Source of the DNA: an uncultured Acidimicrobiales bacterium
GTDB taxonomy: Bacteria; Actinomycetota; Acidimicrobiia; Acidimicrobiales; SZUA-35
Assembly (NCBI GenBank): GCA_938021675.1
Contig: CALIFY010000032.1
Coordinates: 1 to 64,000 of the forward strand
DNA: 64,000 nucleotides
Direction of reading: 5' to 3'
The first letter of the stretch is position 1. Each line of letters opens with the position of its first letter. Of this stretch, positions 25,468 through 33,978 are shown one piece after another. The position numbers and the translations under genes are program-made. The notes under the pieces are model-generated. The model was not told the origin of the DNA. It ran no database searches and worked only from the letters and a program-made list of their open reading frames with translations.

Positions 25468-27341
25468 CAGTACATCGAATCCACTAGTTCAGCGAACCGA
25501 TCGTGTATCGCCGATCGCTTTACCTTCTGTGTCGCCGTCAACTCGCCATCTTCGTGATCAAGTTCCTTCGGAATGAGGCGGAACTTCTTGATCCCCTCGA
25601 CACGGGCGAACTTTTCATTGGCACTGTCTACCGCCTTCTGAATGAGCATGACCACTTCGCTCTTCTGGCTTAAGTCTCGGTACGTGGTGTAGGGGATGTT
25701 CTGTTTGAGGCACCAGTTTCCTACCGTGTCCTGTTCGATCGAGATCAAGGCGGTGAGATATTTTCTACCGTCTCCGATGACCATGGCCTCGTTAATGAAC
25801 GGCGACGTCTTTAGCGCGTTCTCTATCTCAGATGGAGAGACGTTCTTTCCACCGGATGTGATGATGATGTGTTTCATCCGGTCGATCAGTTTGATGTGAG
25901 TGCCATCGACCCATTCGCCGACATCGCCGGTACGGAGCCAGCCATCGGAGGTGAACGTCTCCGCAGTCTTGTCTGGCTTGCCCCAATAGCCCGCGAAGAC
26001 ACCGGGGTGGTCCATTTGAATTTCGCCGCTTTCCTCATCGATCCTGATGCCGTCGGCAATCTCTGGGTACGGTTCCCCGACCGTGCCAAGTTTCATTCGA
26101 CCGTCGAGGTTTACGGTAGCCACCGCAGTGTTTTCGGTCATGCCGTACAACTCGTAGACGTTCAAGCCGATCCCGATGAAGAATTCCAAGACTTCGGGGG
26201 CGATAGGAGCAGCACCAGATGCCGCATACCGGCAGTGTCTCAGACCGATCCGTTCGCGCAACGCCCGAAACACAAGGACCCAACCGATGGCGTAGACAAT
26301 CCGTGCCGGGATCGTCCAGCGGCCGGCATTGGCCACCCGGGTGCGACCGATCCACGAGGCGGTGGCCATGGCCCGACTGAGCATGAACTTCTTAAACCGC
26401 GACGCATCGGAGTGGCGGATGAGCACGCCGGCATGCAGCTTCTCCCAGATTCGGGGGACAGCGAAGAAGAGCGTGGGCTGAACCTCCCTCAGGTTCTGAA
26501 GGACCGCATCGGGGCTCTCGGCCATGTTCAGCACGGTGCCACAAGCCACCAGATGCCAGGTTGAGAAGAGCCGTTCTGCGATATGGCACAACGGCAGGTA
26601 GGTCAGAATCTCATCGTTGTGATCGGGAAGTTTTCCGCCAGGGAACCGACCCTGGGAATTGACGATGATTTGCATTCCGAAGTCGGCGTTGGCGTTGGTG
26701 AGCATGGCCCCCTTCGGCGGTCCGGTGGTGCCAGAGGTATACACCAGCGTCATCACGTCGCTTAGCTCCGCCGACGCCATGGCGGTCTCGACCGCCGCCG
26801 GATTGGACTGTCGGTGCTGACGGCCGATGGCCAGGAACTCTTCCCATGAGACCAGACGTTCATCGTCGTAGCCATCGAAACCCCGGGGCTCAAGGTAGAT
26901 GATTTTTTCCACTGCTGACCCGGCGTCGCTCGAAAGTTCGAGGACCTTATCCACTTGCTCCTGGTCCTCGGCGAGGTGGATGCGAGCGCCGGAGTCGGTA
27001 AGGGTGTATTCGACCTCGGCCGATGGATTTGTTGGGTACATGCCAACGGTGATTCCTCGGATTGCCACGGTGGCCAAATCCATGATGACCCACTCGACAC
27101 GGTCCTCGGAATGGATCGAGACTCGATCGCCGGTGTCGACACCTAAGGACAGCAGCCCGTGGGCGGTAGTGAGGACCTGCTCCCACAGCTCAGCCCAGGT
27201 CATCTCTTGCCAGATGCCGAAGTCCTTCTGCCTCATGGCCACTTGATCCGGTGTCGCTTCCGCACGAGCCTTGGCTCGTGAAGCGATCGTCGCGCAACCG
27301 GCTGGCGTTTTTGACTCCGTCGGCATCACCGCGGTGGCCAT
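25467..27341 (-). CDS. long-chain acyl-CoA synthetase (AMP-forming)
   Basis: This 624-residue adenylate-forming ligase has LVYTSGTTGPPKGAMLT (phosphate loop), YELYGMTENTAV, the hinge region DGWLRTGDVGEW with IKLIDRMKHIIITSGGKNVSP, and a late catalytic-lysine region. The long-chain FadD15-like form is suggested by its length and the linker of about 60 residues around FKKFMLSRAMATASW. ATG 27341 follows GGGGAGACGAGG. It activates a carboxylic acid to its CoA thioester. As the first gene of the Liv-type operon, it may activate what the importer brings in. Confidence 0.9.
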   Translation of the reverse strand: MATAVMPTESKTPAGCATIASRAKARAEATPDQVAMRQKDFGIWQEMTWAELWEQVLTTAHGLLSLGVDTGDRVSIHSEDRVEWVIMDLATVAIRGITVGMYPTNPSAEVEYTLTDSGARIHLAEDQEQVDKVLELSSDAGSAVEKIIYLEPRGFDGYDDERLVSWEEFLAIGRQHRQSNPAAVETAMASAELSDVMTLVYTSGTTGPPKGAMLTNANADFGMQIIVNSQGRFPGGKLPDHNDEILTYLPLCHIAERLFSTWHLVACGTVLNMAESPDAVLQNLREVQPTLFFAVPRIWEKLHAGVLIRHSDASRFKKFMLSRAMATASWIGRTRVANAGRWTIPARIVYAIGWVLVFRALRERIGLRHCRYAASGAAPIAPEVLEFFIGIGLNVYELYGMTENTAVATVNLDGRMKLGTVGEPYPEIADGIRIDEESGEIQMDHPGVFAGYWGKPDKTAETFTSDGWLRTGDVGEWVDGTHIKLIDRMKHIIITSGGKNVSPSEIENALKTSPFINEAMVIGDGRKYLTALISIEQDTVGNWCLKQNIPYTTYRDLSQKSEVVMLIQKAVDSANEKFARVEGIKKFRLIPKELDHEDGELTATQKVKRSAIHDRFAELVDSMY

Positions 27342-27555
27342 CCTCGTCTCCCCTTGCCCTGCATCGGGGCGCCCGTTTCGCGCCGCAGGTCGCACAAAGA
27401 TATATCAGACCGGTCTGGGCCCACACAATGCGAGACCATGGCGCTGACTCATCGTCGTAACGCGACCGCCGCATTCCAGCGAAAAAGGACGCTGCTATTG
27501 GAGCAAAGCGGGTGCCGATGGATTAGCGCGTCGTCGGCCGCCGCCAGGGCCGGCG

Positions 27556-28125
27556 CTAGGGTTCGGGGAGTTTGTCGCCGATCTGCTCGCTCGAACAGGT
27601 CCAGCCGTCCCCTAGAGGATCGCAGTCGACCCTTGGTTGCGAACATTTTTCTGAGTAGGCCGTTTTGGCGTCGTCAAGCGTGTCGCCCTCGGCGGTACAC
27701 GGTTCGTCATCTGTCGTGTCGGTGCCCGATAGTTCGGTCGGAGTTTTGGTGGTCTCATCAACCGCGGTGGCCGATGGGTCCTGTCCGGTGTCGGGGGTTT
27801 GAACGTCGATCGCCGGCGTTGGGAGTGCAGCCGAATCGCCGCCGGCAGCTGGATCTATGGCCTGTGGACGTAACTGGGAGGTTGCGACGGCGGCGACGAC
27901 AAGCACTGCGGAAGCGACAACACCAACGAAGATGGCCCGGCGAGCGAATTGAATCTCCACATCGACGAGTTCAGCGAGTCGACCGAAAAAGCTGCGACGG
28001 CTCGTTTCAGCCATGACGTCATCGAGTATCGAGCGCTGCGTCAAATTCGTTTCGAGTTGATCGAGCTGCGCCGGAGGCATGGGATTCATAGCTTCCAGCA
28101 CTTCATCGATGCGGTGGTCTCTCAT
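27556..28125 (-). CDS. membrane protein paired with ECF sigma factor, putative anti-sigma
   Basis: The 189-residue protein has a cytoplasmic N-terminus of about 60 residues, one membrane helix (AIFVGVVASAVLVVAAVAT, about 64-82), a Thr/Asp/Ala-rich linker, and an extracytoplasmic end with four cysteines (PCTAEG, EKCSQPRVDCDP, TCSSE). It overlaps the sigma-factor gene by 4 bases. This is the usual arrangement of an anti-sigma factor, but no zinc-binding HxxxCxxC motif is present, so the assignment rests on position and topology. Confidence 0.6.
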   Translation of the reverse strand: MRDHRIDEVLEAMNPMPPAQLDQLETNLTQRSILDDVMAETSRRSFFGRLAELVDVEIQFARRAIFVGVVASAVLVVAAVATSQLRPQAIDPAAGGDSAALPTPAIDVQTPDTGQDPSATAVDETTKTPTELSGTDTTDDEPCTAEGDTLDDAKTAYSEKCSQPRVDCDPLGDGWTCSSEQIGDKLPEP

Positions 28126-28739
28126 CGAGATCGCGTTCCTTTATGCCGTCCCTCGACCGGGGATTGCGTTGAGATTTGTTCCCTCGTTAACTCATGTCCG
28201 GATGAGCCGGGTCGTCCCAGGTGATTTTCCCCAATCTTGCGACGAAGGCGGTTTCGAGCGCGATGGAGTCGTTTTCGGACGGTAGCGCTTGAGACGCCGA
28301 GCACGACGGCGATGTCCGATGGTGTCAGCTGCTCCCAGGCAACCAAGCGGATCAGCTCCCGGTCGTCGGGTGCGAGTTTCTCCATCGCCGCTTTGACTTG
28401 CGCCATTTCGTCGCTGACGACTCCATCGGAGTGGTCGACCTCGACAGGTTCGGGAAGCAACGTAAATAGTTTTTGGCCGAGCCGGCCGCGCCGTACCCGT
28501 CCTCGCCGTTGGTTCGCCAGTGTCCGTCGAGCTACGCCGAACAGCCATGGCAATGTCGCAGGCTCTGGCGGGACATCGGCCAGCCGCCGCCACGCCACGA
28601 CAAAGGTTTCGGCGACCACGTCAGCCGCATCATCGGCGGTGGCGCGGCGAAGGGCGTAGGCCGCTATGTCGCCCGAATAGCGGCCATAGATAACCTCGAA
28701 CCGTTCTGCCTCGGATCGGTTGTCCCCGCCTCGTTCCAT
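28122..28739 (-). CDS. ECF-type RNA polymerase sigma factor
   Basis: The 205-residue protein has sigma region 2 (YGRYSGDIAAYALRR, then DDAADVVAETFVVAWRRL, WLFGVARRTLANQRR) and region 4 (KLAPDDRELIRLVAWEQLT, then LGVSSATVRKRLHRARNRLRR). There is no region 3, as expected for the ECF class. The following gene is a single-pass membrane protein that overlaps it by 4 bases and is likely its regulator. The regulon cannot be told from the window. Confidence 0.9.
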   Translation of the reverse strand: MERGGDNRSEAERFEVIYGRYSGDIAAYALRRATADDAADVVAETFVVAWRRLADVPPEPATLPWLFGVARRTLANQRRGRVRRGRLGQKLFTLLPEPVEVDHSDGVVSDEMAQVKAAMEKLAPDDRELIRLVAWEQLTPSDIAVVLGVSSATVRKRLHRARNRLRRKIGENHLGRPGSSGHELTREQISTQSPVEGRHKGTRSR

Positions 28740-28907
28740 GCAAAGGCACCCGCTCTCCTGCGAAGGAGTCGATCATCGTGTAACTCCGCCGACCGCGCCA
28801 CTCGGCCTACCCTTCACCGTATCGATGGAACGGCGAAGAGTCCTCGCTGATCGCCGCACGATCGCCAACTACGACGTCTCGTTCCGTCGATTACGCCCTC
28901 GGAGAGG

Positions 28908-30989
28908 TCAGGGTTTCAGGTGATGGAGCAGGAAGGCATAGATGTCGGCGGACTCTTCGATAATTTTGGCCGTTGGTTTACCAAGGCCGTGCCCGGCTCT
29001 TGTCTCAACCCGAAGTAACAGCGGTTGTTCCGATTCGCCGCCAGCTCGGTGTTGCACCTCGGCCGCGAATTTGTACGCGTGCATCGGAACCACCCGGTCA
29101 TCAGATTCTGCGGTGGTAATGAGGAGCGGGGGGTAGGTATCGGCCTCTCCGACGTTGTGAAGCGGGGAGTAGCTGATCAACCACTGGAAGGCGTCGGGGT
29201 CTGACGCCTGGCCGTACTCGACAGCCCAGTACCGGCCGGCGGTGAACAGCTGATACCGCAACATGTCGGTTACCGGCACTTGTGAGACCACCGCACCCAA
29301 GAGGTCCGGTTGTTGGTTGATCAACACGGCGGTAAGCAAGCCGCCGTTAGATCCTCCCCGGATGCCGAGCTGCCCCGGTGTCGTGATGCCATCGTCGATG
29401 AGCTGCTGGCCACAGGCTCCAAAGTCGTCGAACACCTGCTGTTTGTTTCCAAGCTTGCCCTGCTCGTGCCAAACTTCGCCCAGTTCGGTTCCGCCTCGAA
29501 GGTTGGCGACGGCGACGATCCCGCCAGATTCGAGGAAGGCCAGACGGGCAGGGCTATAGGTCGGCGTCATATCGATCGAGAATCCGCCGTATCCGTAGAG
29601 TTCCACCGGGCCCGGTAGTGCCGTGTCGGCGAGTCGGACGACGAACATCCCGACCTGCTGCCCATCGGTTGAGGTTGCGTAGCGCCGCTCTACGACAACT
29701 TCAGCAGCAATACCGCCCCGAGAGGTGGCTTTTCGTGTTGTCGCGGTGGGATCGAAAGGTTCGGTCGTTCCCTGCCGCCACGAAAGGACGCTCGGGGGGT
29801 CGACGAATGACTGGTACCCGAAATACACGCAGTCGTCGTCGAACCGTCCACTGAGCCGATCGATACTTCCGAGGCCCGGAAGCTCGATCTGGCCGAGGAT
29901 TTCGCCGGTCGGCGTCGCCCGCTCGATGGTATGAGATCCGTCGACGAGGCGAACGACGAGCAGTTGACCGGCGACAGCTCCGACGCCACCGATGACGCTC
30001 GAACCCTCGGCGATGACTGTGGTTCTGGCATCCCGATCGTGGAGTGGTACGTGGACAATCGAGCCGTTCGGCGCCTCATGATCGGTGTGGAGAATGAACC
30101 CGTCATCGAGATGTAGAACGAAGGAGTTGAGCGCCACTTCGGGGTCGACGAGGCGGGTCCAACGATCGGCCGGCACCGGTTCGCCGTCGGTCAATCCGTC
30201 TGCCAGTCCATTTCGGAGGTCGAGGTATAGCAGACCATTGCGGCGGGACGTGCCGAGGTACTCGGATAAGACGAGATAGGCATCGTCGTGGGTTACGGTC
30301 GGTGCGTAACTGGGCTCGGGGTCGTTGTCGTTGTGAAATACGAGCCGGTCGGCGTCCTGTGGGTCCCCGATGCGGTGGTAGTGCACGGTCGGGTCACGTA
30401 GTGGCTCGGTTGACTCCGGATCGACCTCGGGGAACCGGTTGTAGAAAAAGCCGTTGCGGTGCCAGGCAATGGAGGTGAATCGAAGATGGTGTAAGACGTC
30501 GTCGAGGTCGTCTCTGGTCTTGGTCGACCGTATGTGAAGCCGCTGCAGGTCGCTGCCAGACTCAGCGACGGTGTATGCGAACAGTTGGCCATCGGGCGAC
30601 AAAGAAGTCACGATTACCGCGACCGCTCCATCGTCGGACATCGTGTTCGGGTCGAGGAATACCGATGGCTCCTCTTCGCCCTCCCGGTGGACATACCAGA
30701 CCGGTTGATCTTGTAATCCGTCATTGTGAGCCCACACCGAGATGCCGTTTCGGACCGTTGGTGGAGACGTCCTTGGCACGTCCCACAGTTCGGTCATTCG
30801 CTCGTGGAGTAACCCCCGCTTCGGGAGTGAGCGGATGTACGGCTCGGAGATGGCGTTTTGGGCCGTGACGAACGCTGCAGTCTCCTCCGATGCTGGTTCC
30901 TCGAGCCATCGGTATGGATCGGCTACTTCACATCCGTGGTAGGAATCTGCGGCAGCTGAGCGGCGGGTTGGCGGATAGCGGAAGTTCAT
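28908..30989 (-). CDS. prolyl oligopeptidase family serine protease (S9A)
   Basis: This 693-residue enzyme has an N-terminal segment DPYRWLEEPASEETAAFV, a beta-propeller region, then an alpha/beta-hydrolase domain with the triad S547 (GGSNGG), D631 (ESDDRVVP) and H667 (RAGHGLG). The length is normal for prolyl endopeptidases (EC 3.4.21.26), which cleave after proline in short peptides. There is no signal peptide, so it is cytoplasmic. It stands alone, transcribed in the same direction as the sigma-factor operon. Confidence 0.93.
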   Translation of the reverse strand: MNFRYPPTRRSAAADSYHGCEVADPYRWLEEPASEETAAFVTAQNAISEPYIRSLPKRGLLHERMTELWDVPRTSPPTVRNGISVWAHNDGLQDQPVWYVHREGEEEPSVFLDPNTMSDDGAVAVIVTSLSPDGQLFAYTVAESGSDLQRLHIRSTKTRDDLDDVLHHLRFTSIAWHRNGFFYNRFPEVDPESTEPLRDPTVHYHRIGDPQDADRLVFHNDNDPEPSYAPTVTHDDAYLVLSEYLGTSRRNGLLYLDLRNGLADGLTDGEPVPADRWTRLVDPEVALNSFVLHLDDGFILHTDHEAPNGSIVHVPLHDRDARTTVIAEGSSVIGGVGAVAGQLLVVRLVDGSHTIERATPTGEILGQIELPGLGSIDRLSGRFDDDCVYFGYQSFVDPPSVLSWRQGTTEPFDPTATTRKATSRGGIAAEVVVERRYATSTDGQQVGMFVVRLADTALPGPVELYGYGGFSIDMTPTYSPARLAFLESGGIVAVANLRGGTELGEVWHEQGKLGNKQQVFDDFGACGQQLIDDGITTPGQLGIRGGSNGGLLTAVLINQQPDLLGAVVSQVPVTDMLRYQLFTAGRYWAVEYGQASDPDAFQWLISYSPLHNVGEADTYPPLLITTAESDDRVVPMHAYKFAAEVQHRAGGESEQPLLLRVETRAGHGLGKPTAKIIEESADIYAFLLHHLKP

Positions 30990-31119
30990 AATCGAACGAT
31001 CGTACCAAGCGTGCCTGTTGGCAGGGGTGACCTTGGCTTCGTGTCAGACGTTGGCTACACAGCGGCCGGAAACCGTCGATGGGACCGACCGGCCCTTAGC
31101 GTGATCGACGCCCGTTTTA

Positions 31120-32061
31120 TCATCGTGTAGCGATGACGACCAGATCGGTGGGTGGCTGATCTTCGGCGCCCGGCAACGGCTCAATGCTCCGCCGGTGCCC
31201 GACGACTTGAACGAGCAGCGCCGTGCCCGACGGATCACGAACGACACCCTTGGCCCGGACCACATCGGGCGGAAGCTCGTCGAGGATGGCATCGAGTTGC
31301 TGAGTGGTTACCGGGGTGGGGACGGAAACGGTTGTGGTGACATGAACGTCGAACAGGGTTGCTTGTGGGGTCGATGCCACCCCGCCGGGCCGTCGGGTGG
31401 CGGTGCCGAGCAGCGAGGCCGTGGCCGTGGCTGTCGGGGGGCGAAGGATCGGCGCCCCCGGTACCAGCTCCGCCAATCGGCGCTCGACCTCGACGGCCTG
31501 CTGAGGGCCGACAAGATCTGACTTGGTAACTATGACCATGTCGGCCGCCGCTAGCTGGGTTTGGACGGTTGCCCCGATCACCGGATGGGTTTCCTGGTCG
31601 AGGAACTGTTCTGCATCGGCGAGCACGACGACGCCGTCGAGCCGAAAGCCGTCGCTGTCGGCCCAGGGCACCACCCGAGCGGGGTCAGCAATGCCGCTAA
31701 GTTCAAGGATTAGATGATCGGGGGGTTCCGGTCTCGCCCGAATGGCGTCGAACGCTTCGGCTAACCCGCCGGCCAGGCTGCAGCACACGCATCCGTCGGT
31801 AAGTTCGACCACCCGCGCTCCACCGACCGGAGATCTTCGGGCGAGCAGGGCCGCATCAACGTTGACCGTGCCGACGTCGTTTACCAGCACTGCTACCGGA
31901 CGGTCGGTGGTTGCCAACAGCTCATTTATCACCGTTGTCTTGCCGGCGCCTAGGTATCCGCCGAGCATGGTGACGGGCACACGCCTTCCGTCCCATGGGG
32001 CGAAATGAAGCGTGGCCCGTTCGTCCAACCCGTTAATAGTTCCGGTCTCAGATCCTTCCAC
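31120..32061 (-). CDS. CobW/COG0523-family GTPase metallochaperone
   Basis: This 313-residue P-loop GTPase has Walker A GGYLGAGKTT, the metal-binding CxCC motif in DGCVCCSLAGG, ELSGIADPARVV, and TKSDL for guanine recognition. The C-terminal CobW domain (about 230-313) is short. Members insert or traffic zinc, cobalt or nickel. No zinc-uptake operon or Zur box was noticed nearby, so the metal is not decided. Confidence 0.88.
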   Translation of the reverse strand: MEGSETGTINGLDERATLHFAPWDGRRVPVTMLGGYLGAGKTTVINELLATTDRPVAVLVNDVGTVNVDAALLARRSPVGGARVVELTDGCVCCSLAGGLAEAFDAIRARPEPPDHLILELSGIADPARVVPWADSDGFRLDGVVVLADAEQFLDQETHPVIGATVQTQLAAADMVIVTKSDLVGPQQAVEVERRLAELVPGAPILRPPTATATASLLGTATRRPGGVASTPQATLFDVHVTTTVSVPTPVTTQQLDAILDELPPDVVRAKGVVRDPSGTALLVQVVGHRRSIEPLPGAEDQPPTDLVVIATR

Positions 32062-32084
32062 GCCGACAGCTTATGCCGGGAAAG

Positions 32085-32111
32085 GCCGTGGTCGGAGCGG
32101 CCGACCACGGC
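32085..32111 (-). terminator. rho-independent-type terminator
   Basis: An 11-bp perfect stem (32085-32095 with 32101-32111, 5-base loop) is followed on the minus strand by CTTT. It lies 13 bases past the stop of the small membrane-protein gene and ahead of the CobW gene. The T-run is short. Confidence 0.55.
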
Positions 32112-32123
32112 ATGGCCGGCTAC

Positions 32124-32450
32124 TTACAGGCGTCGCGAGACGACTTCCGCAGTGATGAGCGTGAGTGAACAAACGACGACGGTGACCGCAGCGACCGCGC
32201 CGACCAAGGGGTCGCCGCCGGCCACGATCGTTCCCGCGACCAGGGACTGACCCACGACGGTCAAAGCGATCGACGCTCCGCGAAGGGTGCTGCTCGTCTG
32301 CTCTATATCGGCAGGTCCGTCCGGTTCTGGCTCGTGAGCGACCAAGGTGGGATTTGATCGTTCGATGTTCGACGCCGGCACCCCGTCGCCGCACTCATAA
32401 ATTTGTCCGTCTGCCGCCTGCCGAGTCGAAATGCTGGTTTGTTGGTGCAC
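32124..32450 (-). CDS. small membrane protein
   Basis: This 108-residue protein has a hydrophilic N-terminal half containing one Cys, and two hydrophobic segments (GASIALTVVGQSLVAGTIVA and LVGAVAAVTVVVCSLTLITA) forming a probable helical hairpin. No family was recognised. It is followed by a hairpin terminator, so it is probably a separate transcript from the CobW gene. Confidence 0.5.
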   Translation of the reverse strand: MHQQTSISTRQAADGQIYECGDGVPASNIERSNPTLVAHEPEPDGPADIEQTSSTLRGASIALTVVGQSLVAGTIVAGGDPLVGAVAAVTVVVCSLTLITAEVVSRRL

Positions 32451-32545
32451 GGGTGTGCCTCCTCTCCTGTGGTTATGAGAGAAGTGTGACTGACAAGCGA
32501 GCGGAGGTGGTGAGGCTCTTGTGCGGGATTTGTGCAGTCGGCGAA

Positions 32546-33718
32546 TTAGCGATTTCTATCGTCGACAATCGAGATTGTGACCGTGCCTGCCGCGCCTGGC
32601 TGGCCGGAACCATCTTGGGAGGTAAACGGCGTGGCGGTGATGACGTGCGTCCCCGGACCTGGGTTCCACGGCCCATAGCTACGGCCGCCGTTGCCTTGGA
32701 TCGCCCAAGGTGCACTCTGCTCGAGTTTGACGTCTCGGCCGCCCACTTGAAACAGGACGCTGTTTGTGAGATCCGAGGCGCTGACCACGACACTGATGGG
32801 CCGTTGAGTAATGTCGCTCAGCAAAATTTCCTGTCCTGAAGAAAGTCCTCCCAGGCTCCGACCATTTCTTGCTGAGACCAAGCTGAACCCGAAGACGGCG
32901 GCATCGGCCTGGACCGTGGTCGGTGGGGGTGGCGCCGTGCTCGGTGTCGCGGTAGTTGGCGTCGCGGTTATGGGTGTGGCGGTAGTTGGCGTCGCGGTTG
33001 TGGCTGTCGCGGTCGTTGCCGGTTCCTGCGTCGGAGGAGGCGACTCGGTGGTCGTTGTAGCAGAGGTATCGGTCGATTCGCTCGTGGTCGGGCCCTGGTC
33101 CGTCGGCGATGGGGCGACCGATGGCCGAGCGGTGCCGGTCGAAGTGTCGGTCGGGAGTCTCGGCGCGATCGCTCCCTCCGAGCGCGATGACTCCGATGAT
33201 GTTGTTTTTTCGTCGGGGCGACCGTTCGTGGCGTCATCCGAATTGTCGTTCGTCGCGGTTGAGGCGCTAGTGCCGCTGGATTCGCTCGCCAATCCTGCCG
33301 GGAACAACGCTGACTCGTCGTCGCCGACCTGGTCGTCTGTGTCGGTCCGGAACTGCCAGGCCAATAGAACTGGAGCGGCGATGGCGACCGACCACCCGAG
33401 AACGATCAGAATGCTCCGCCAGCGCTCTCTGGCAAGTTTGACCACGTACTGAAGGGCGGACTCGTCGGAGCGTGGGCGGAGTGGTGCATCAGCGCCGGCC
33501 CGTTGGGGTCCATCATCGATTTCCCGCAATAACATCGGGGGTCCGTGAAGCTCTGAAGCGGCGTCGCTGTCTGTTGCGGTGTCGGCGCTGTTCGCTGCTG
33601 TGTCGTCAGGCCGTAGCGCAGCGGGTGCCGCATCGTCTAGGTCCTCCGGGCTTGCATCGACGTGGCCCGGATTCTGGTGAGTCGCATCACGGCTGTCGAA
33701 TGAATCCACCTGTAACAT
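32546..33718 (-). CDS. single-pass membrane protein with Thr/Pro repeat linker
   Basis: The 390-residue protein has an acidic cytoplasmic N-terminus of about 105 residues, one membrane helix (SILIVLGWSVAIAAPVLLAW), a Ser/Thr/Pro-rich stretch of about 150 residues, and a C-terminal beta-domain (FGFSLVSARNGRSLGGLSSG to TVTISIVDD) that looks immunoglobulin-like. The linker contains repeats of TATPT type encoded by 15-bp tandem DNA units. The domain order suggests a surface receptor or wall-attached protein. The ATG at 33718 was chosen over the longer frame, which has no conserved content. Confidence 0.6.
   Translation of the reverse strand: MLQVDSFDSRDATHQNPGHVDASPEDLDDAAPAALRPDDTAANSADTATDSDAASELHGPPMLLREIDDGPQRAGADAPLRPRSDESALQYVVKLARERWRSILIVLGWSVAIAAPVLLAWQFRTDTDDQVGDDESALFPAGLASESSGTSASTATNDNSDDATNGRPDEKTTSSESSRSEGAIAPRLPTDTSTGTARPSVAPSPTDQGPTTSESTDTSATTTTESPPPTQEPATTATATTATPTTATPITATPTTATPSTAPPPPTTVQADAAVFGFSLVSARNGRSLGGLSSGQEILLSDITQRPISVVVSASDLTNSVLFQVGGRDVKLEQSAPWAIQGNGGRSYGPWNPGPGTHVITATPFTSQDGSGQPGAAGTVTISIVDDRNR
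32943..33017 (-). repeat. five 15-bp tandem repeats in the Thr/Pro linker
   Basis: Five consecutive 15-base units of GGYGTCGCGGTWGTT type (each differing at one to three positions) encode the TATPT/ITATP pentapeptide repeats. The unit keeps the reading frame, so copy number can change without breaking the gene. Confidence 0.8.
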
Positions 33719-33978
33719 CTTCCCCCTGTCCCACCATTGTTCGACAAGGGTAGGCAAGTCAACGGTCGAATGCCGACCGGAAAGTCTCGTTTCGCGACCC
33801 TTGATCTTCCCAACATGAGGTGACGGATCGCTTCCGGGAGTTGTCGCTGCTGCGAACCTCATTGCAATCGCCGGGATTTGATGGCGTCAAAGGTCGGCGT
33901 GCGGGGTGCCGGTAGCCGGTAAGTCCATCTTGACTACACTCGACGGCGAGAAGGACTTCCACTGCGGGCAGGGCTCGG

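Noticed and set aside
24610-25557. 315-residue plus-strand frame antisense to the LivH-like permease
   Set aside because: Low-complexity charged sequence; the opposite strand encodes a clear permease signature.
32943-33017. Possible CRISPR-like array
   Set aside because: The 15-bp units are contiguous without spacers and encode peptide repeats in frame.
32811-33452. Val/Gly-rich plus-strand frame opposite the repeat protein
   Set aside because: The Val repeats simply mirror the Thr/Pro codons of the minus-strand linker.
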